A stretch of 64,000 bases of DNA from an uncultured Bacteroidales bacterium (GTDB lineage Bacteria > Bacteroidota > Bacteroidia > Bacteroidales > P3): NCBI GenBank assembly GCA_900316055.1, contig ONBK01000014.1:1-64000 (forward strand). The letters run 5' to 3'. Under the pieces are notes generated by a model that was not told the DNA's origin, did no database searches, and saw only the letters and a program-made list of their open reading frames with translations. Shown here in pieces: positions 54,685 through 63,355 of the stretch. The translations under genes were made by a program, and so were the position numbers. The first letter of the stretch is position 1, and every line of letters begins with the position of its first letter.

Positions 54685-56084
54685 AGTATTCCGCGACTTC
54701 CGAGTTTAAAGAAGGCCCAGGCGAATGCCATTAGAGGTACCACCCAGTACCAGATTTTGATGAAACGATAGTTTTGGGCGTTGAGTTGAGTGATGCCGTA
54801 GGCTGCCATGATGAGCAGCAACGGTAGTCCTGGCAAGAGAAAACGTTCCGAGTTGGAGAATCCGCTCATGGAGATAATACCAAGGTAGGCAAATGCAAAA
54901 GAACCGATGAGAGACAGGTTGCGCCATTTCTTGGTGATGAACAAGGCGCTGAAGACGGCGATGAGGACAAAACCTCCGAGGAAATTGCGCACGTAGTTGC
55001 CGCCGTGGAGCATCTGTTGGTTGTATTGTTGGTCCACATCCACCATGGTGGGGAAGGGTAGAACAATCATCATGGGGGTCATCACGCTACCGGTAGCATA
55101 TTTGGCCCAGAGGTTACCCTTAGCGGTCTGTGTGATACGTTTGTTGGTCTGGTTGGATTCTCGGTCTGCGAGCAAGCCCTCGACCTCGTTCATGATGGTG
55201 CCTCCGGTCAAAGTGAGCACAGCCAGAAGACCCCATCCGATAATCAGGTATCTTTTTGCTCTACCGATTATCGAGGTGTTGGTGAACACAAGTGCCGTGA
55301 CGAAAGCAAATACGGCTGTTGCTCCCAGCACCGTTCGGAAGGTGAAAAGAGTCAGCGCCAGGAGGGCGGGCAGGGCGATTGTCAGTACATTGTATCGTTT
55401 GCTGCGCAGCAGATAATCGCTGCGTTCCAGATAAGCCATAATCAAGAAAATCATCGTGGTCTCTTTCAGATGTAGGCCGCAATAGAAAATGAGGTTGGGT
55501 ATGAAACAGGCAAGGATGGCTGCGATACGACCGCCTTCTTCACCGATGTTGCGCTTTGCCAGAAGGTAAATCAGCAGTACGGTTGCAGCACTCAGACAGG
55601 CGTTGATAAGTCTGGGGAACAGGATATTCTCGCCAAATATCTTGGCGAGGGCAGTGAGGTAGAACACATAGCCAGAGTCGGAGACGGTCGAACTGCTGAC
55701 AAAGAGATAGTTCCATATGTCTTTCCATTGGGTCTCGATATTGCCGATGGATTCTTCGTAATACCAAGTGGAATCGGCGGCATCGAACTCGAAGGGAGAA
55801 CCTGTTTTCAAGGAGTAAAAGAAGTAACTGAAGAAAACCCATGCTATCCGTAGCAAGAGCGCTGTAAAGAACAGTACGAGAAGTAATTTCTTCTCCGGGA
55901 AGTCTTTCCATTTGATGCTACAGAAGGAACTCAGCAAGAAAAATCCCACGACCCAGAAGATACCCATGATGATATATTCAAGTGACATGGTGTTGCGGAA
56001 GAAAAAGAGAGAGACAGCGGCCAACGCCCCCAGGTAAAGGTAGATGGCTTTGGTGGCTATTTGTTTAGGGAAGAAAGAAATCAT
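54681..56084 (-). CDS. Integral membrane glycosyltransferase (GT39/ArnT-like)
   Basis: 467 residues with about 11 to 13 membrane segments. After the third, a soluble loop holds FDAADSTWYYEE (about residues 100-110), placed like the acidic catalytic loop of polyprenol-phosphate sugar transferases. A second soluble loop lies at about 305-350. It probably adds a sugar from a lipid carrier on the periplasmic side. A Wzy polymerase cannot be excluded, as no other polymerase candidate is in the window. It overlaps the GT4 start as ATGA. Confidence 0.72.
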   Translation of the reverse strand: MISFFPKQIATKAIYLYLGALAAVSLFFFRNTMSLEYIIMGIFWVVGFFLLSSFCSIKWKDFPEKKLLLVLFFTALLLRIAWVFFSYFFYSLKTGSPFEFDAADSTWYYEESIGNIETQWKDIWNYLFVSSSTVSDSGYVFYLTALAKIFGENILFPRLINACLSAATVLLIYLLAKRNIGEEGGRIAAILACFIPNLIFYCGLHLKETTMIFLIMAYLERSDYLLRSKRYNVLTIALPALLALTLFTFRTVLGATAVFAFVTALVFTNTSIIGRAKRYLIIGWGLLAVLTLTGGTIMNEVEGLLADRESNQTNKRITQTAKGNLWAKYATGSVMTPMMIVLPFPTMVDVDQQYNQQMLHGGNYVRNFLGGFVLIAVFSALFITKKWRNLSLIGSFAFAYLGIISMSGFSNSERFLLPGLPLLLIMAAYGITQLNAQNYRFIKIWYWVVPLMAFAWAFFKLGSRGIL

Positions 56085-56088
56085 GAGG

Positions 56089-56808
56089 CTATCCTATTAG
56101 TTTGCGTTTCAATTTGATGAGTTTAATCATGTTTTTGTCTCCGACAAGTCTTTTGATGTGTTCTTTCAATTTGTCGGGATGACTACTCCAGGAGTTCAGT
56201 CCTTTATGTTCACAGTAGGTGTTGTCGGTGCGGAAATATTCTCCTGTAGTTTGATGTGGAGAGAAATAATCCACGGGGAAGATGTGCAGGTCCCGATAGT
56301 CCTGTTCTCTGCCATCTTGATGAAATCCGCTCCGAGTCATGATGGCGGTGACAAATTGCACATTGGTGGTGAGGTCGGCTGTGCCGTCTTTTTTTAGGAA
56401 ATGACGTCCGCGGTAGGCTTCCTGCATCTCTGTCACCCATTCCCCATGGGCCTCCGAGGCGCAGACTCCCATCATCAAAGGCATATGCTTGCTTCCTTCG
56501 AATCCGGCGAAAGCACGATGGTGCAGCAAGTCGTCGAACGGTTTGTACACCTCGAAGTCCACATCCAGATACAACCCACCCTCCCGTTGGAGAGCAAAGA
56601 GTCGCACATAGTCGCTCACAAAGGCATATTTGCCGTTGGTGTAGGCTTCTTTTGTGTAGGGGATACTGTCGACATCGAAGTTGTCCTCGTTCCACAGTCG
56701 ATACTCCCAGTCGGGCATGTGTTTCTTCCAAGATTCAATACACTTCATGGCCAGATGTGGCATTTCCCCACGGCCAAACCAGCAGTAGTGTATGGTACGA
56801 GGAATCAT
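56089..56808 (-). CDS. Glycosyltransferase family 32 (DXD sugar-binding, OCH1-like)
   Basis: 239 residues. IPRTIHYCWFG opens the chain; the block AFVSDYVRLFALQREGGLYLDVD (residues about 62-84) ends in the metal-binding DVD (DXD). Members transfer hexoses to polysaccharides. Small gaps of 3-4 nt separate it from its neighbours. Confidence 0.9.
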   Translation of the reverse strand: MIPRTIHYCWFGRGEMPHLAMKCIESWKKHMPDWEYRLWNEDNFDVDSIPYTKEAYTNGKYAFVSDYVRLFALQREGGLYLDVDFEVYKPFDDLLHHRAFAGFEGSKHMPLMMGVCASEAHGEWVTEMQEAYRGRHFLKKDGTADLTTNVQFVTAIMTRSGFHQDGREQDYRDLHIFPVDYFSPHQTTGEYFRTDNTYCEHKGLNSWSSHPDKLKEHIKRLVGDKNMIKLIKLKRKLIG

Positions 56809-56811
56809 GTT

Positions 56812-57357
56812 TTATTTGATATACAATTGACCGTAATCACGACACAGAGAAAGAAGTTTCTCACGATGGGAAACACCGAAGTTTGGATTTCGCAGCGTGT
56901 ACTCTTCTCCGAGAGTATTGTCAGTGGTCATCTCTTTCTTTCGTGCTTCGATGAAATCCGAAAGGGGTTTGATGACCCGCGCGGGGTTGCCTGCTGCCAC
57001 CGTGTTGCTTGGGATGTTGCGGTTGACCACGCTTCCAGCACCCACAATCACGTTGTCGCCAATGGTGACACCGGGTAGAACAATACTGCTTGCTCCGATA
57101 AATACGTTGTTGCCTATTCTTACATTGGCCACTCTCGTGTGGTCAAGGGGTATTTTTGTGCTCGCATCGTGAGCGAGGATGTGTACATGGGGTCCAAAGG
57201 TGACGTTGTTACCAATGGTGATGTGGAAACAATGAGACGGGTCGATGAAACAATCTCCGAGAGAACAGTTCTCTCCAAGTGTTAACCCTCTTCGGATGAG
57301 TTTGTTAATGTTTTGCTCGCCACGAAAGCGAGAGACTATCCATTTAATAACTTTCAT
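56812..57357 (-). CDS. Hexapeptide-repeat acetyltransferase
   Basis: 181 residues from the ATG at 57357, which overlaps the glycosyltransferase stop as ATGA; the longer frame to 57405 is rejected. Hexapeptide turns run from GLTLGENCSLGDC to VNRNIPSNTVAAGNPARVIKPL (about residues 27-130). The catalytic-type histidine is in HILAHDAS. It resembles maltose/galactoside O-acetyltransferases. Confidence 0.88.
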   Translation of the reverse strand: MKVIKWIVSRFRGEQNINKLIRRGLTLGENCSLGDCFIDPSHCFHITIGNNVTFGPHVHILAHDASTKIPLDHTRVANVRIGNNVFIGASSIVLPGVTIGDNVIVGAGSVVNRNIPSNTVAAGNPARVIKPLSDFIEARKKEMTTDNTLGEEYTLRNPNFGVSHREKLLSLCRDYGQLYIK

Positions 57358-58304
57358 CTGATAATCTTTTGTTTTAATTGAGAGAGAAACTCCATTGTCA
57401 GACAATATATCTTTACAATCCAGAAGGGACTTTTGTAATAGAATCGATAGATAGAATCCACATGGGAGAAATCCACTTTTGCTATTTCTCGGTTTACCTT
57501 GTCGGGAAAAAGATTATGTTTTCTGAAATTCATCAACAGGTATACCCTCAGCTTGTCCAGCAACGTCTTCAACTCCCCGTTCCTCGCCTCCTCCTCGCCG
57601 TATCGGTCGAAATGGAATGCGACGAAGGTATCGGGATTGTAGCGCCTTTTGTGTGTTCCGCTAAAAGTTTTTTCAATATCTTGATTGTAGTTACTCAGCG
57701 GCCTGTTGAGCAGCACGGCTTTCTCCCTCAGCACAATGCGGAGCCAGAGGTCTAAGTCCTCGCCCAGCTCGAGTCCCGGGTCGAAGCCCCCAGTCTTGTC
57801 GAAAATTGTCCGAGGGACGGCCACACTAATGCTGGTCAGCGGCATACAGAGTGTTTTTGCATACACCCGGCAGTAGTCAATTTCACCCTCCACGAAACCT
57901 TCCTCCACCCCTATGGGTGCTGCTCGCTTCTTTCCGTTTTTGACGATATAATAGCCCGTCCCATAGATGCCTACGTCCGGATATCGCTCTATCAAGTCGG
58001 CTATCTCTTCGAGGAATGTGGGTTCCCACCAGTCATCGGCATCCAGAAAAGTTATATAAGGGGATGAAGAGAGTTCCACTCCTTTATTTCTAGCGTTACT
58101 TACACCGATGTTTTCTTTCAGGCGGTGGATGATGAGTCGGGAATCGTTGAATCCTGTCGCAATCTTGCCGCTACCGTCTGTCGACCCGTTGTCAATGACT
58201 ATGAGTTCATAATCACGAAACGTCTGCCCCAGCACACTTTTAAGGGTCTTGGCGATATAGGGTGCTTTGTTGTATAGTGGTATGATAACGGAGAAGTAGG
58301 GCAT
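57354..58304 (-). CDS. Glycosyltransferase family 2
   Basis: 316 residues, GT-A fold. FSVIIPLYNKAPYIAKTL at the start, DNGSTDGSG for nucleotide binding, and the metal-binding LDADDWWEP near residue 93. The C-terminal half (GEDLDLWLRI) holds the catalytic ED. It overlaps the previous gene by one base and the next by four. Inverting sugar transfer to the capsule unit is inferred. Confidence 0.92.
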   Translation of the reverse strand: MPYFSVIIPLYNKAPYIAKTLKSVLGQTFRDYELIVIDNGSTDGSGKIATGFNDSRLIIHRLKENIGVSNARNKGVELSSSPYITFLDADDWWEPTFLEEIADLIERYPDVGIYGTGYYIVKNGKKRAAPIGVEEGFVEGEIDYCRVYAKTLCMPLTSISVAVPRTIFDKTGGFDPGLELGEDLDLWLRIVLREKAVLLNRPLSNYNQDIEKTFSGTHKRRYNPDTFVAFHFDRYGEEEARNGELKTLLDKLRVYLLMNFRKHNLFPDKVNREIAKVDFSHVDSIYRFYYKSPFWIVKIYCLTMEFLSQLKQKIIR

Positions 58305-59152
58305 CAGTGTGTTTTTTTATAGGGCTTTGGCCGATTGAGCAGGCCATACCAGGAACCTGACAGTATGGCTCCAATTTTTGCAGTTTTCTTTTTCTCGAAA
58401 AGAGCAATCTTCATCATCAATTTTACGCGACTCCAGAAGTGGTGGATTTTTTGCTTGAATGAATAATCGTAGGGAAATTCATACCAAAGGAGAATGCGGT
58501 TGCGGCTGTCGTAGTAGTGTCGCAGGGGAGTATAGTCGGACAGTTGTATTTTTTTTCTCAAAAGAGACACTCCTCTTCCTGATCCTACATGTTGGATTAG
58601 ATTGCACCCTGTCAGTTGGTAAATCTTATATCCTTTTTCTATGGCCCGAAGACTCATCTCTGCATCCACCATGCCGATAAACAAGTCCTCTCGGAAGTCA
58701 CCAATTTGATTTAGCATCTCTAAAGAAAAGATGCTTCCGGACTGGCAGACGGTAGTCTCGCGATAGCCGGATTCTTGAATGTCATGATTGACGGGACAGC
58801 AGATTATCCCGACCTCCGATCTCTGACTTCCGACCTTCTCCATTCCCCGTCGGTATTCGTCAAAACCCTCGAATGTGGAGTCCTGATCCATGGTCATCAG
58901 ATGCGTATATCCTTTTTCGGTGGCCATCTTGATGGCGCAGTTATAGGCGACAGGAAGTCCCTGATTGCTTCCTTCGTGGAGTAAGGTGAGATTTGGGTAA
59001 TGTGCTTTTAACGGATTGAAATCAACGGGACACTCGCTATTGTCCCACAGCATTAGACATTCGACATCTTTGCAAAAAGATGCAATGTTTCGTTCGACTT
59101 GGTTAATGTCGGGATGGTAGGTGACGATGATGGCAGCGAGTTTTACTTGCAT
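58304..59152 (-). CDS. Glycosyltransferase family 2, rhamnosyltransferase-like
   Basis: 282 residues. AAIIVTYHPDINQVERNI opens the chain, and MTMDQDS near residue 93 is the DXD-like motif of RfbF-type rhamnosyltransferases. The GCNLIQHVGSGRG block is also typical. A heptad repeat encodes EKVGSQRSEVGI at residues 108-119, between the DXD strand and the acceptor region. It overlaps both neighbours. Confidence 0.88.
   Translation of the reverse strand: MQVKLAAIIVTYHPDINQVERNIASFCKDVECLMLWDNSECPVDFNPLKAHYPNLTLLHEGSNQGLPVAYNCAIKMATEKGYTHLMTMDQDSTFEGFDEYRRGMEKVGSQRSEVGIICCPVNHDIQESGYRETTVCQSGSIFSLEMLNQIGDFREDLFIGMVDAEMSLRAIEKGYKIYQLTGCNLIQHVGSGRGVSLLRKKIQLSDYTPLRHYYDSRNRILLWYEFPYDYSFKQKIHHFWSRVKLMMKIALFEKKKTAKIGAILSGSWYGLLNRPKPYKKTH
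58807..58841. repeat. Heptad repeat, coding copy in a GT2 gene (unit like TTCCGAC)
   Basis: Units start at 58807, 58814, 58821, 58828 and, weaker, 58835. On the coding strand they read GGTCGGA-type units and give a serine- and glutamate-rich loop. Confidence 0.68.
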
Positions 59153-60768
59153 GTAATGAAGTTTGTGAAGAGGGAAGGGAGGGAGTAGATGATATTACCG
59201 CGTTTCCAAATCGAATGTTTCCTTTTGTATAGTCTGCCTACAAAAGAAGTTCCTGATAATTGGAAATCATTTAGATATGGCAAGTAGGTCTTGGGTGGGT
59301 ATGAGATGAAGTCAATGAAGGTGGGAAGAGCCAGCAGATTCAATATTTCCGTGCAGTATGCGACAAGTCCGGTTTTTTCTAAAGCTGTAGCATAATCCAA
59401 TAATAGTTTGTCATTGCTTTTTTTCATGCTTCGAATATCACTATCTTTGAATGATAGAACATCCTGGGTGTCGTCTGCAAGGAGAGGTCTCCAAAGCCCG
59501 TCATGAGACTCGTAGCCAATGGCTTTTTTGTGATAGTTCAGACAAAACACTAACTCATATAGTATCCTCATGCCTATGATTTTCGAAGCCTTCGTTTGTC
59601 CGGTACGTTGGGCGTAAGGGATATATATGTTGAAATGGAAAGGCGATTTCTTATGGGAGGAGACGTCTGTCTGGGTGATTCCGGTGATATAGTATCCTGA
59701 TATTGTGTTGAATCCGTTGGTAAAGAGCATTTCGTTAAGGAAGGGTAGCGTTCCTCCTTTAGTGTTTGTGTCGACAATGGCGGTAGGAATATCACAAGAG
59801 GCAAGCCCAATCTGTTTGAAATAGGACAATGCCTCGGAAGCGTTGTTATAGACGGCCTCGGATGAAATAAACAGATATTTTAGTTCAAGGGATGGGAAGT
59901 GATTCGACAGTTGTTTCGCTATTAGATAGTAGGAATGCATGTCGCGTGCACAGAAGAAGAGTCTTTGTATTCCTTTTTTTGAAGCATCTCTCATAACGTT
60001 GAGGACGAAAGATACCATCAGCGGTGCCGAAATGTCGCAGACGAATTTGCTCTGATGTTCCGGTCCGTTGTTATGGAGTCGCATGGCTCGGCTCACTCCT
60101 GCCATTATCGAAGACCAGGGGTACTGGTAGGAAGGAATCCTCATCCATTTTTTTTCGTATGGGAGGTAGTCATATTTCATTTTATGAGCGTGGATGCCAA
60201 GTTTCCTCGGGATGGAATAATCGCTGTGATTGTTGTCTCCGTAATGGTGCCATCTTCGATAGGGGATACCTTCTTGTTCATGGATGAGTCGATAGAGGGT
60301 ACCGTCGTTTTTACGTGCATCCCATTCATTGCTCACAAATATTTTGTCGCCGTCTTTAAAGAATCCCAGTTCTATGAGTCTTTCTTTAAGGAAAGAAGAG
60401 GCGAGATACATGTCGGAGATGAACAGCACCTGGCCTTTCCTCCGGGCAGTCTCTACCAATCGTAGTGTAGGGAGTATGGCAACCAGCATTTCGCGCTCTG
60501 TAGCCACTTCAAGAGCCATCATCTCATTGATGGATAGGGGCAGGGGGAAACGCGTTGAGACCTGGGCGTATATCGACTCCAATGTGGATTCTGTCTGCCC
60601 TGCCTCAATGCGAAGCGTGACAAACACTTGTCGCAGGTGTTCGTCGTCCGGGTACTCCATACTCTCCATCACTTTTTTCGAGAGGATGTCGAATAGGTGG
60701 CGGGGTTCTCCGCAGAGACGGGCTACACAGGTGTCGAAGATGTCGAATGAATAGTATCTTTGTTTCAT
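59143..60768 (-). CDS. HAD-domain protein of the capsule locus
   Basis: 541 residues from the ATG at 60768 (ATGA with the preceding gene); the longer frame to 60909 is a shadow. The N-terminal FDIFDT (residues 8-13) is a HAD motif I with two aspartates, followed by a helical cap, VLFISDMYLASSFLKERL (motif II) and HYGDNNHSDYSIP (late motifs). A C-terminal half of about 300 residues (from about residue 240) has FFCARDMHSYYLIAKQL and is not of the HAD fold I know. Proteins of this kind occur in polysaccharide loci; the substrate is unknown. Confidence 0.78.
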   Translation of the reverse strand: MKQRYYSFDIFDTCVARLCGEPRHLFDILSKKVMESMEYPDDEHLRQVFVTLRIEAGQTESTLESIYAQVSTRFPLPLSINEMMALEVATEREMLVAILPTLRLVETARRKGQVLFISDMYLASSFLKERLIELGFFKDGDKIFVSNEWDARKNDGTLYRLIHEQEGIPYRRWHHYGDNNHSDYSIPRKLGIHAHKMKYDYLPYEKKWMRIPSYQYPWSSIMAGVSRAMRLHNNGPEHQSKFVCDISAPLMVSFVLNVMRDASKKGIQRLFFCARDMHSYYLIAKQLSNHFPSLELKYLFISSEAVYNNASEALSYFKQIGLASCDIPTAIVDTNTKGGTLPFLNEMLFTNGFNTISGYYITGITQTDVSSHKKSPFHFNIYIPYAQRTGQTKASKIIGMRILYELVFCLNYHKKAIGYESHDGLWRPLLADDTQDVLSFKDSDIRSMKKSNDKLLLDYATALEKTGLVAYCTEILNLLALPTFIDFISYPPKTYLPYLNDFQLSGTSFVGRLYKRKHSIWKRGNIIYSLPSLFTNFITCK

Positions 60769-61682
60769 TGTGTTCGATAAACCCATCGGAATAGGGATGG
60801 GGACAGCCGCAAGAGAGAATAGTTGATGCGGTGCCGCAGTTTCGTACGGCTCACAAGATGATAGTGCTGCCAGTCCATTAATTCCAGTAGGTGTTGGTCT
60901 TCTTCGCATGTAGAATGGATGAAAGCCATTTGGTAGTATTGCGTCAGCGACTGGTAAATAACGGTTTTGTCAACATCAGTTTCATTTGTAAAAAGTTCTG
61001 CCAGTTCGTTGGCAATTAATATCAGGCTTTTCTTGCTTCTCAGACCACGACTGGTCATTATACTGCCATTGCGCACACGATAGTTGTACAGCACTTCGGG
61101 AATGACTTTGATATTGCGGGCTTTTAGACAGACCTTGGGGGTAAACTCGTTGTCTTCGTGCAAAATGCCTTCGCGGAAACGCAGATGGTTCTCCAAGAGA
61201 AATTCACGTCGGTAGCATCGTTGCCACACACAGACGAAGGGTACCTTTCGTGACTCCAATGCATGGCGGTTGTAGTAGTTCCATCCGTCGGTTTGCTCGG
61301 TAGTAAGAGTGTCGAAAGCTCCGCCCACTGTTTCTCGGCAGGCGAAGCAGATGATGTCGCTGCCATCAATCTCGGTAAACAGCCGGTTTAACATGAAGGG
61401 TTCCACCCAGTCGTCACTGTCCACAAAGAGTATGTATTCTCCCGTAGCGACATCGAGACCGCTGTTTCGGGCGGCACTCAGGCCTCCATTCTCGCGGTCG
61501 ACAATCTTTATCTGTGGGAGTTTGCTTTCCCATTCAGAGAGGATGGCTCGGCTACCATCGGTAGACCCATCGTTGATGCAAATCACCTCATAATCTTCCC
61601 AATCCTGTTTCTGCAGGCTCGAGAGACATTCGTTGAGGTAGGATTCAACGTTGTAGATGGGGACGATGACAGAGAATTTCAT
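60765..61682 (-). CDS. Glycosyltransferase family 2
   Basis: 305 residues from the ATG at 61682 (ATGA). FSVIVPIYNVESYLNECL, INDGSTDGSRAIL and VDSDDWVEPFML (DXD near residue 92) give the GT-A core, and HEDNEFTPKV is the catalytic acidic block. The longer frame to 61748 is a shadow of the preceding gene. Confidence 0.92.
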   Translation of the reverse strand: MKFSVIVPIYNVESYLNECLSSLQKQDWEDYEVICINDGSTDGSRAILSEWESKLPQIKIVDRENGGLSAARNSGLDVATGEYILFVDSDDWVEPFMLNRLFTEIDGSDIICFACRETVGGAFDTLTTEQTDGWNYYNRHALESRKVPFVCVWQRCYRREFLLENHLRFREGILHEDNEFTPKVCLKARNIKVIPEVLYNYRVRNGSIMTSRGLRSKKSLILIANELAELFTNETDVDKTVIYQSLTQYYQMAFIHSTCEEDQHLLELMDWQHYHLVSRTKLRHRINYSLLRLSPSLFRWVYRTQ

Positions 61683-63355
61683 GGTTGTATCATGTTGACG
61701 CGTGGCAGGGGATAGTAAGAGACACCGCGACGAAGGGGACCTCCCCAAGAGGTGACGACAGAGGCGATCCCTATATTTTGGCAGATGGTGAGGGTGTCGG
61801 TATTATAGTCACCGTGGGGAAGAGAAAAATGATGTATGGGGTGACCCAGCAGTTGTTCCAGATGGTGAAGAGAATTGGAAATCTCTTGTCTTTGTTGCTC
61901 GGGATTTAGATTGTCCAGATGGGGATGGGTGACGGTGTGTGCACCAATGGTGCAGAGTGGGTCGGCATCCAGTTGCCTCAGTTCGTCGGTACTGATGCCG
62001 AGCGATTGGTCGGGATACCACCACATGGGACTTTGATTGTTGATGAAGCCCGAGGTGACATAAACGGTGAACGGCACCCCGAGCCGTTTCAGCAATGGAT
62101 AGGCGAGGGTATAGTTATCGTGGTAGCCATCATCGAAAGTGATGCAGACAAAACGTTGGGACTTGGAATTTGAAACTGGAAACGACATAATGTCGTCGAT
62201 AGAGACGAACGTATACCCGTCTCTCCTGTATTCCATTATCTTTTGTTCTATCCAGTCGGGGGTTACCTCCAGTTCGCGTTGTGCGGGATTGTCACTCCGC
62301 TGTTCCACCACTCGGTGTAGCATCCAGATTTCGCCCACTGCAATATTCCTTCGCATGAGGCTTTTTAGCAGGAGTTTACTTTCGTACCGAAGTCCGGTGC
62401 GGAGAGCAATACCACTGGTGAGGTAACGCCAGTAGCGTTGTAGGGAATAGCCGTGGGAAAAATACCGCTCGACAATGGTGTTGTAGAGAGTAATCGTCAG
62501 GTGCTTCTTGAGACGTCTGCACAATGCTTTCTCTTCGAAATGTCCAACACTGCGATTCTGAGCCATCATCTTTTTGCAAAAAGCCTGGCGCTCACTGAGG
62601 TCTTTGAGGGAGGTTATCAGAGGTTCCATGAAGGCTCCGGTGTAGAATGCTTTCTCCTCCTCGCTGAAATCGGGACTCAGCCATTCCAGCATGTATAGTT
62701 GTACCTCGGTGACTTTTCGTCGCTGTATTTCGTGATGAACGGAACAAATCTGCTGGGGGTGCATACGGTAGCGGAAAAGGGTGTCCTGGAGGTTATAAAT
62801 CTTGGTGACTCTTAGGCATTCGGCCCAGAATTGATAGTCTTCTGCAGGGAAAGCCTCGGTACGGTAGCGCAGTCCATGGTTTCGGTAGAGACTCATGCGG
62901 AAGGTGGGGACGATAACGCTGCATTCGAAGAGCATATTGGATAGGCAATCCTCGTGTCGTTCGGGGAATCGCACCTGTGTGGCTGTTGTGCCAAATCGCT
63001 CGAATCCAGCGCTGCAGATACCGATGTCGGGGTGCGTGTCGAGGATGCCTATTTCACGTTCCAGCCAGAAAGGTTCTGCGATGTCGTCACCATCCATGCG
63101 CGCAACATACTCGGTGTCAATCAGTGCCAGTCCCCGGTTGAGGTTTTCAGCAAGGCCTACGTTCTTCTCGTTCTGGACGATACGGATTCGCGGGTCATGA
63201 AAATTATGTACTATCTCGATGGTATTGTCAGTCGAGCAGTCGTCAATGACGAGCAGTTCGAAGTCGCGGTAGGTTTGTTGTAACACACTGTCAATAGCTT
63301 CCTTGACAAAAGGCGCTACATTGTAGGTGGGCATCAGAACAGTTACCTTGGCCAT
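61679..63355 (-). CDS. Fusion of glycosyltransferase family 2 and polysaccharide deacetylase
   Basis: 558 residues from the ATG at 63355. Residues about 1-210 are a GT2 domain (VTVLMPTYNVAPF, IDDCSTDNT, RMDGDDIAEP). A helical linker follows. The last 180 residues or so are a NodB deacetylase: VCITFDDGYHDN (metal-binding DD), GAHTVTHPHL (metal-binding HxxxH) and SLPHGDYN. Joined domains suggest that the added sugar is N-deacetylated by the same protein. A heptad repeat sits just before the deacetylase core. It overlaps the next gene by 13 nt. Confidence 0.88.
   Translation of the reverse strand: MAKVTVLMPTYNVAPFVKEAIDSVLQQTYRDFELLVIDDCSTDNTIEIVHNFHDPRIRIVQNEKNVGLAENLNRGLALIDTEYVARMDGDDIAEPFWLEREIGILDTHPDIGICSAGFERFGTTATQVRFPERHEDCLSNMLFECSVIVPTFRMSLYRNHGLRYRTEAFPAEDYQFWAECLRVTKIYNLQDTLFRYRMHPQQICSVHHEIQRRKVTEVQLYMLEWLSPDFSEEEKAFYTGAFMEPLITSLKDLSERQAFCKKMMAQNRSVGHFEEKALCRRLKKHLTITLYNTIVERYFSHGYSLQRYWRYLTSGIALRTGLRYESKLLLKSLMRRNIAVGEIWMLHRVVEQRSDNPAQRELEVTPDWIEQKIMEYRRDGYTFVSIDDIMSFPVSNSKSQRFVCITFDDGYHDNYTLAYPLLKRLGVPFTVYVTSGFINNQSPMWWYPDQSLGISTDELRQLDADPLCTIGAHTVTHPHLDNLNPEQQRQEISNSLHHLEQLLGHPIHHFSLPHGDYNTDTLTICQNIGIASVVTSWGGPLRRGVSYYPLPRVNMIQP
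62158..62185. repeat. Heptad repeat, coding copy in the GT2-deacetylase fusion (unit like GAAACTG)
   Basis: Units start at 62158, 62165, 62172 and 62179. They encode SFPVSNSKSQRF, just before the first strand of the NodB domain. Confidence 0.6.
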
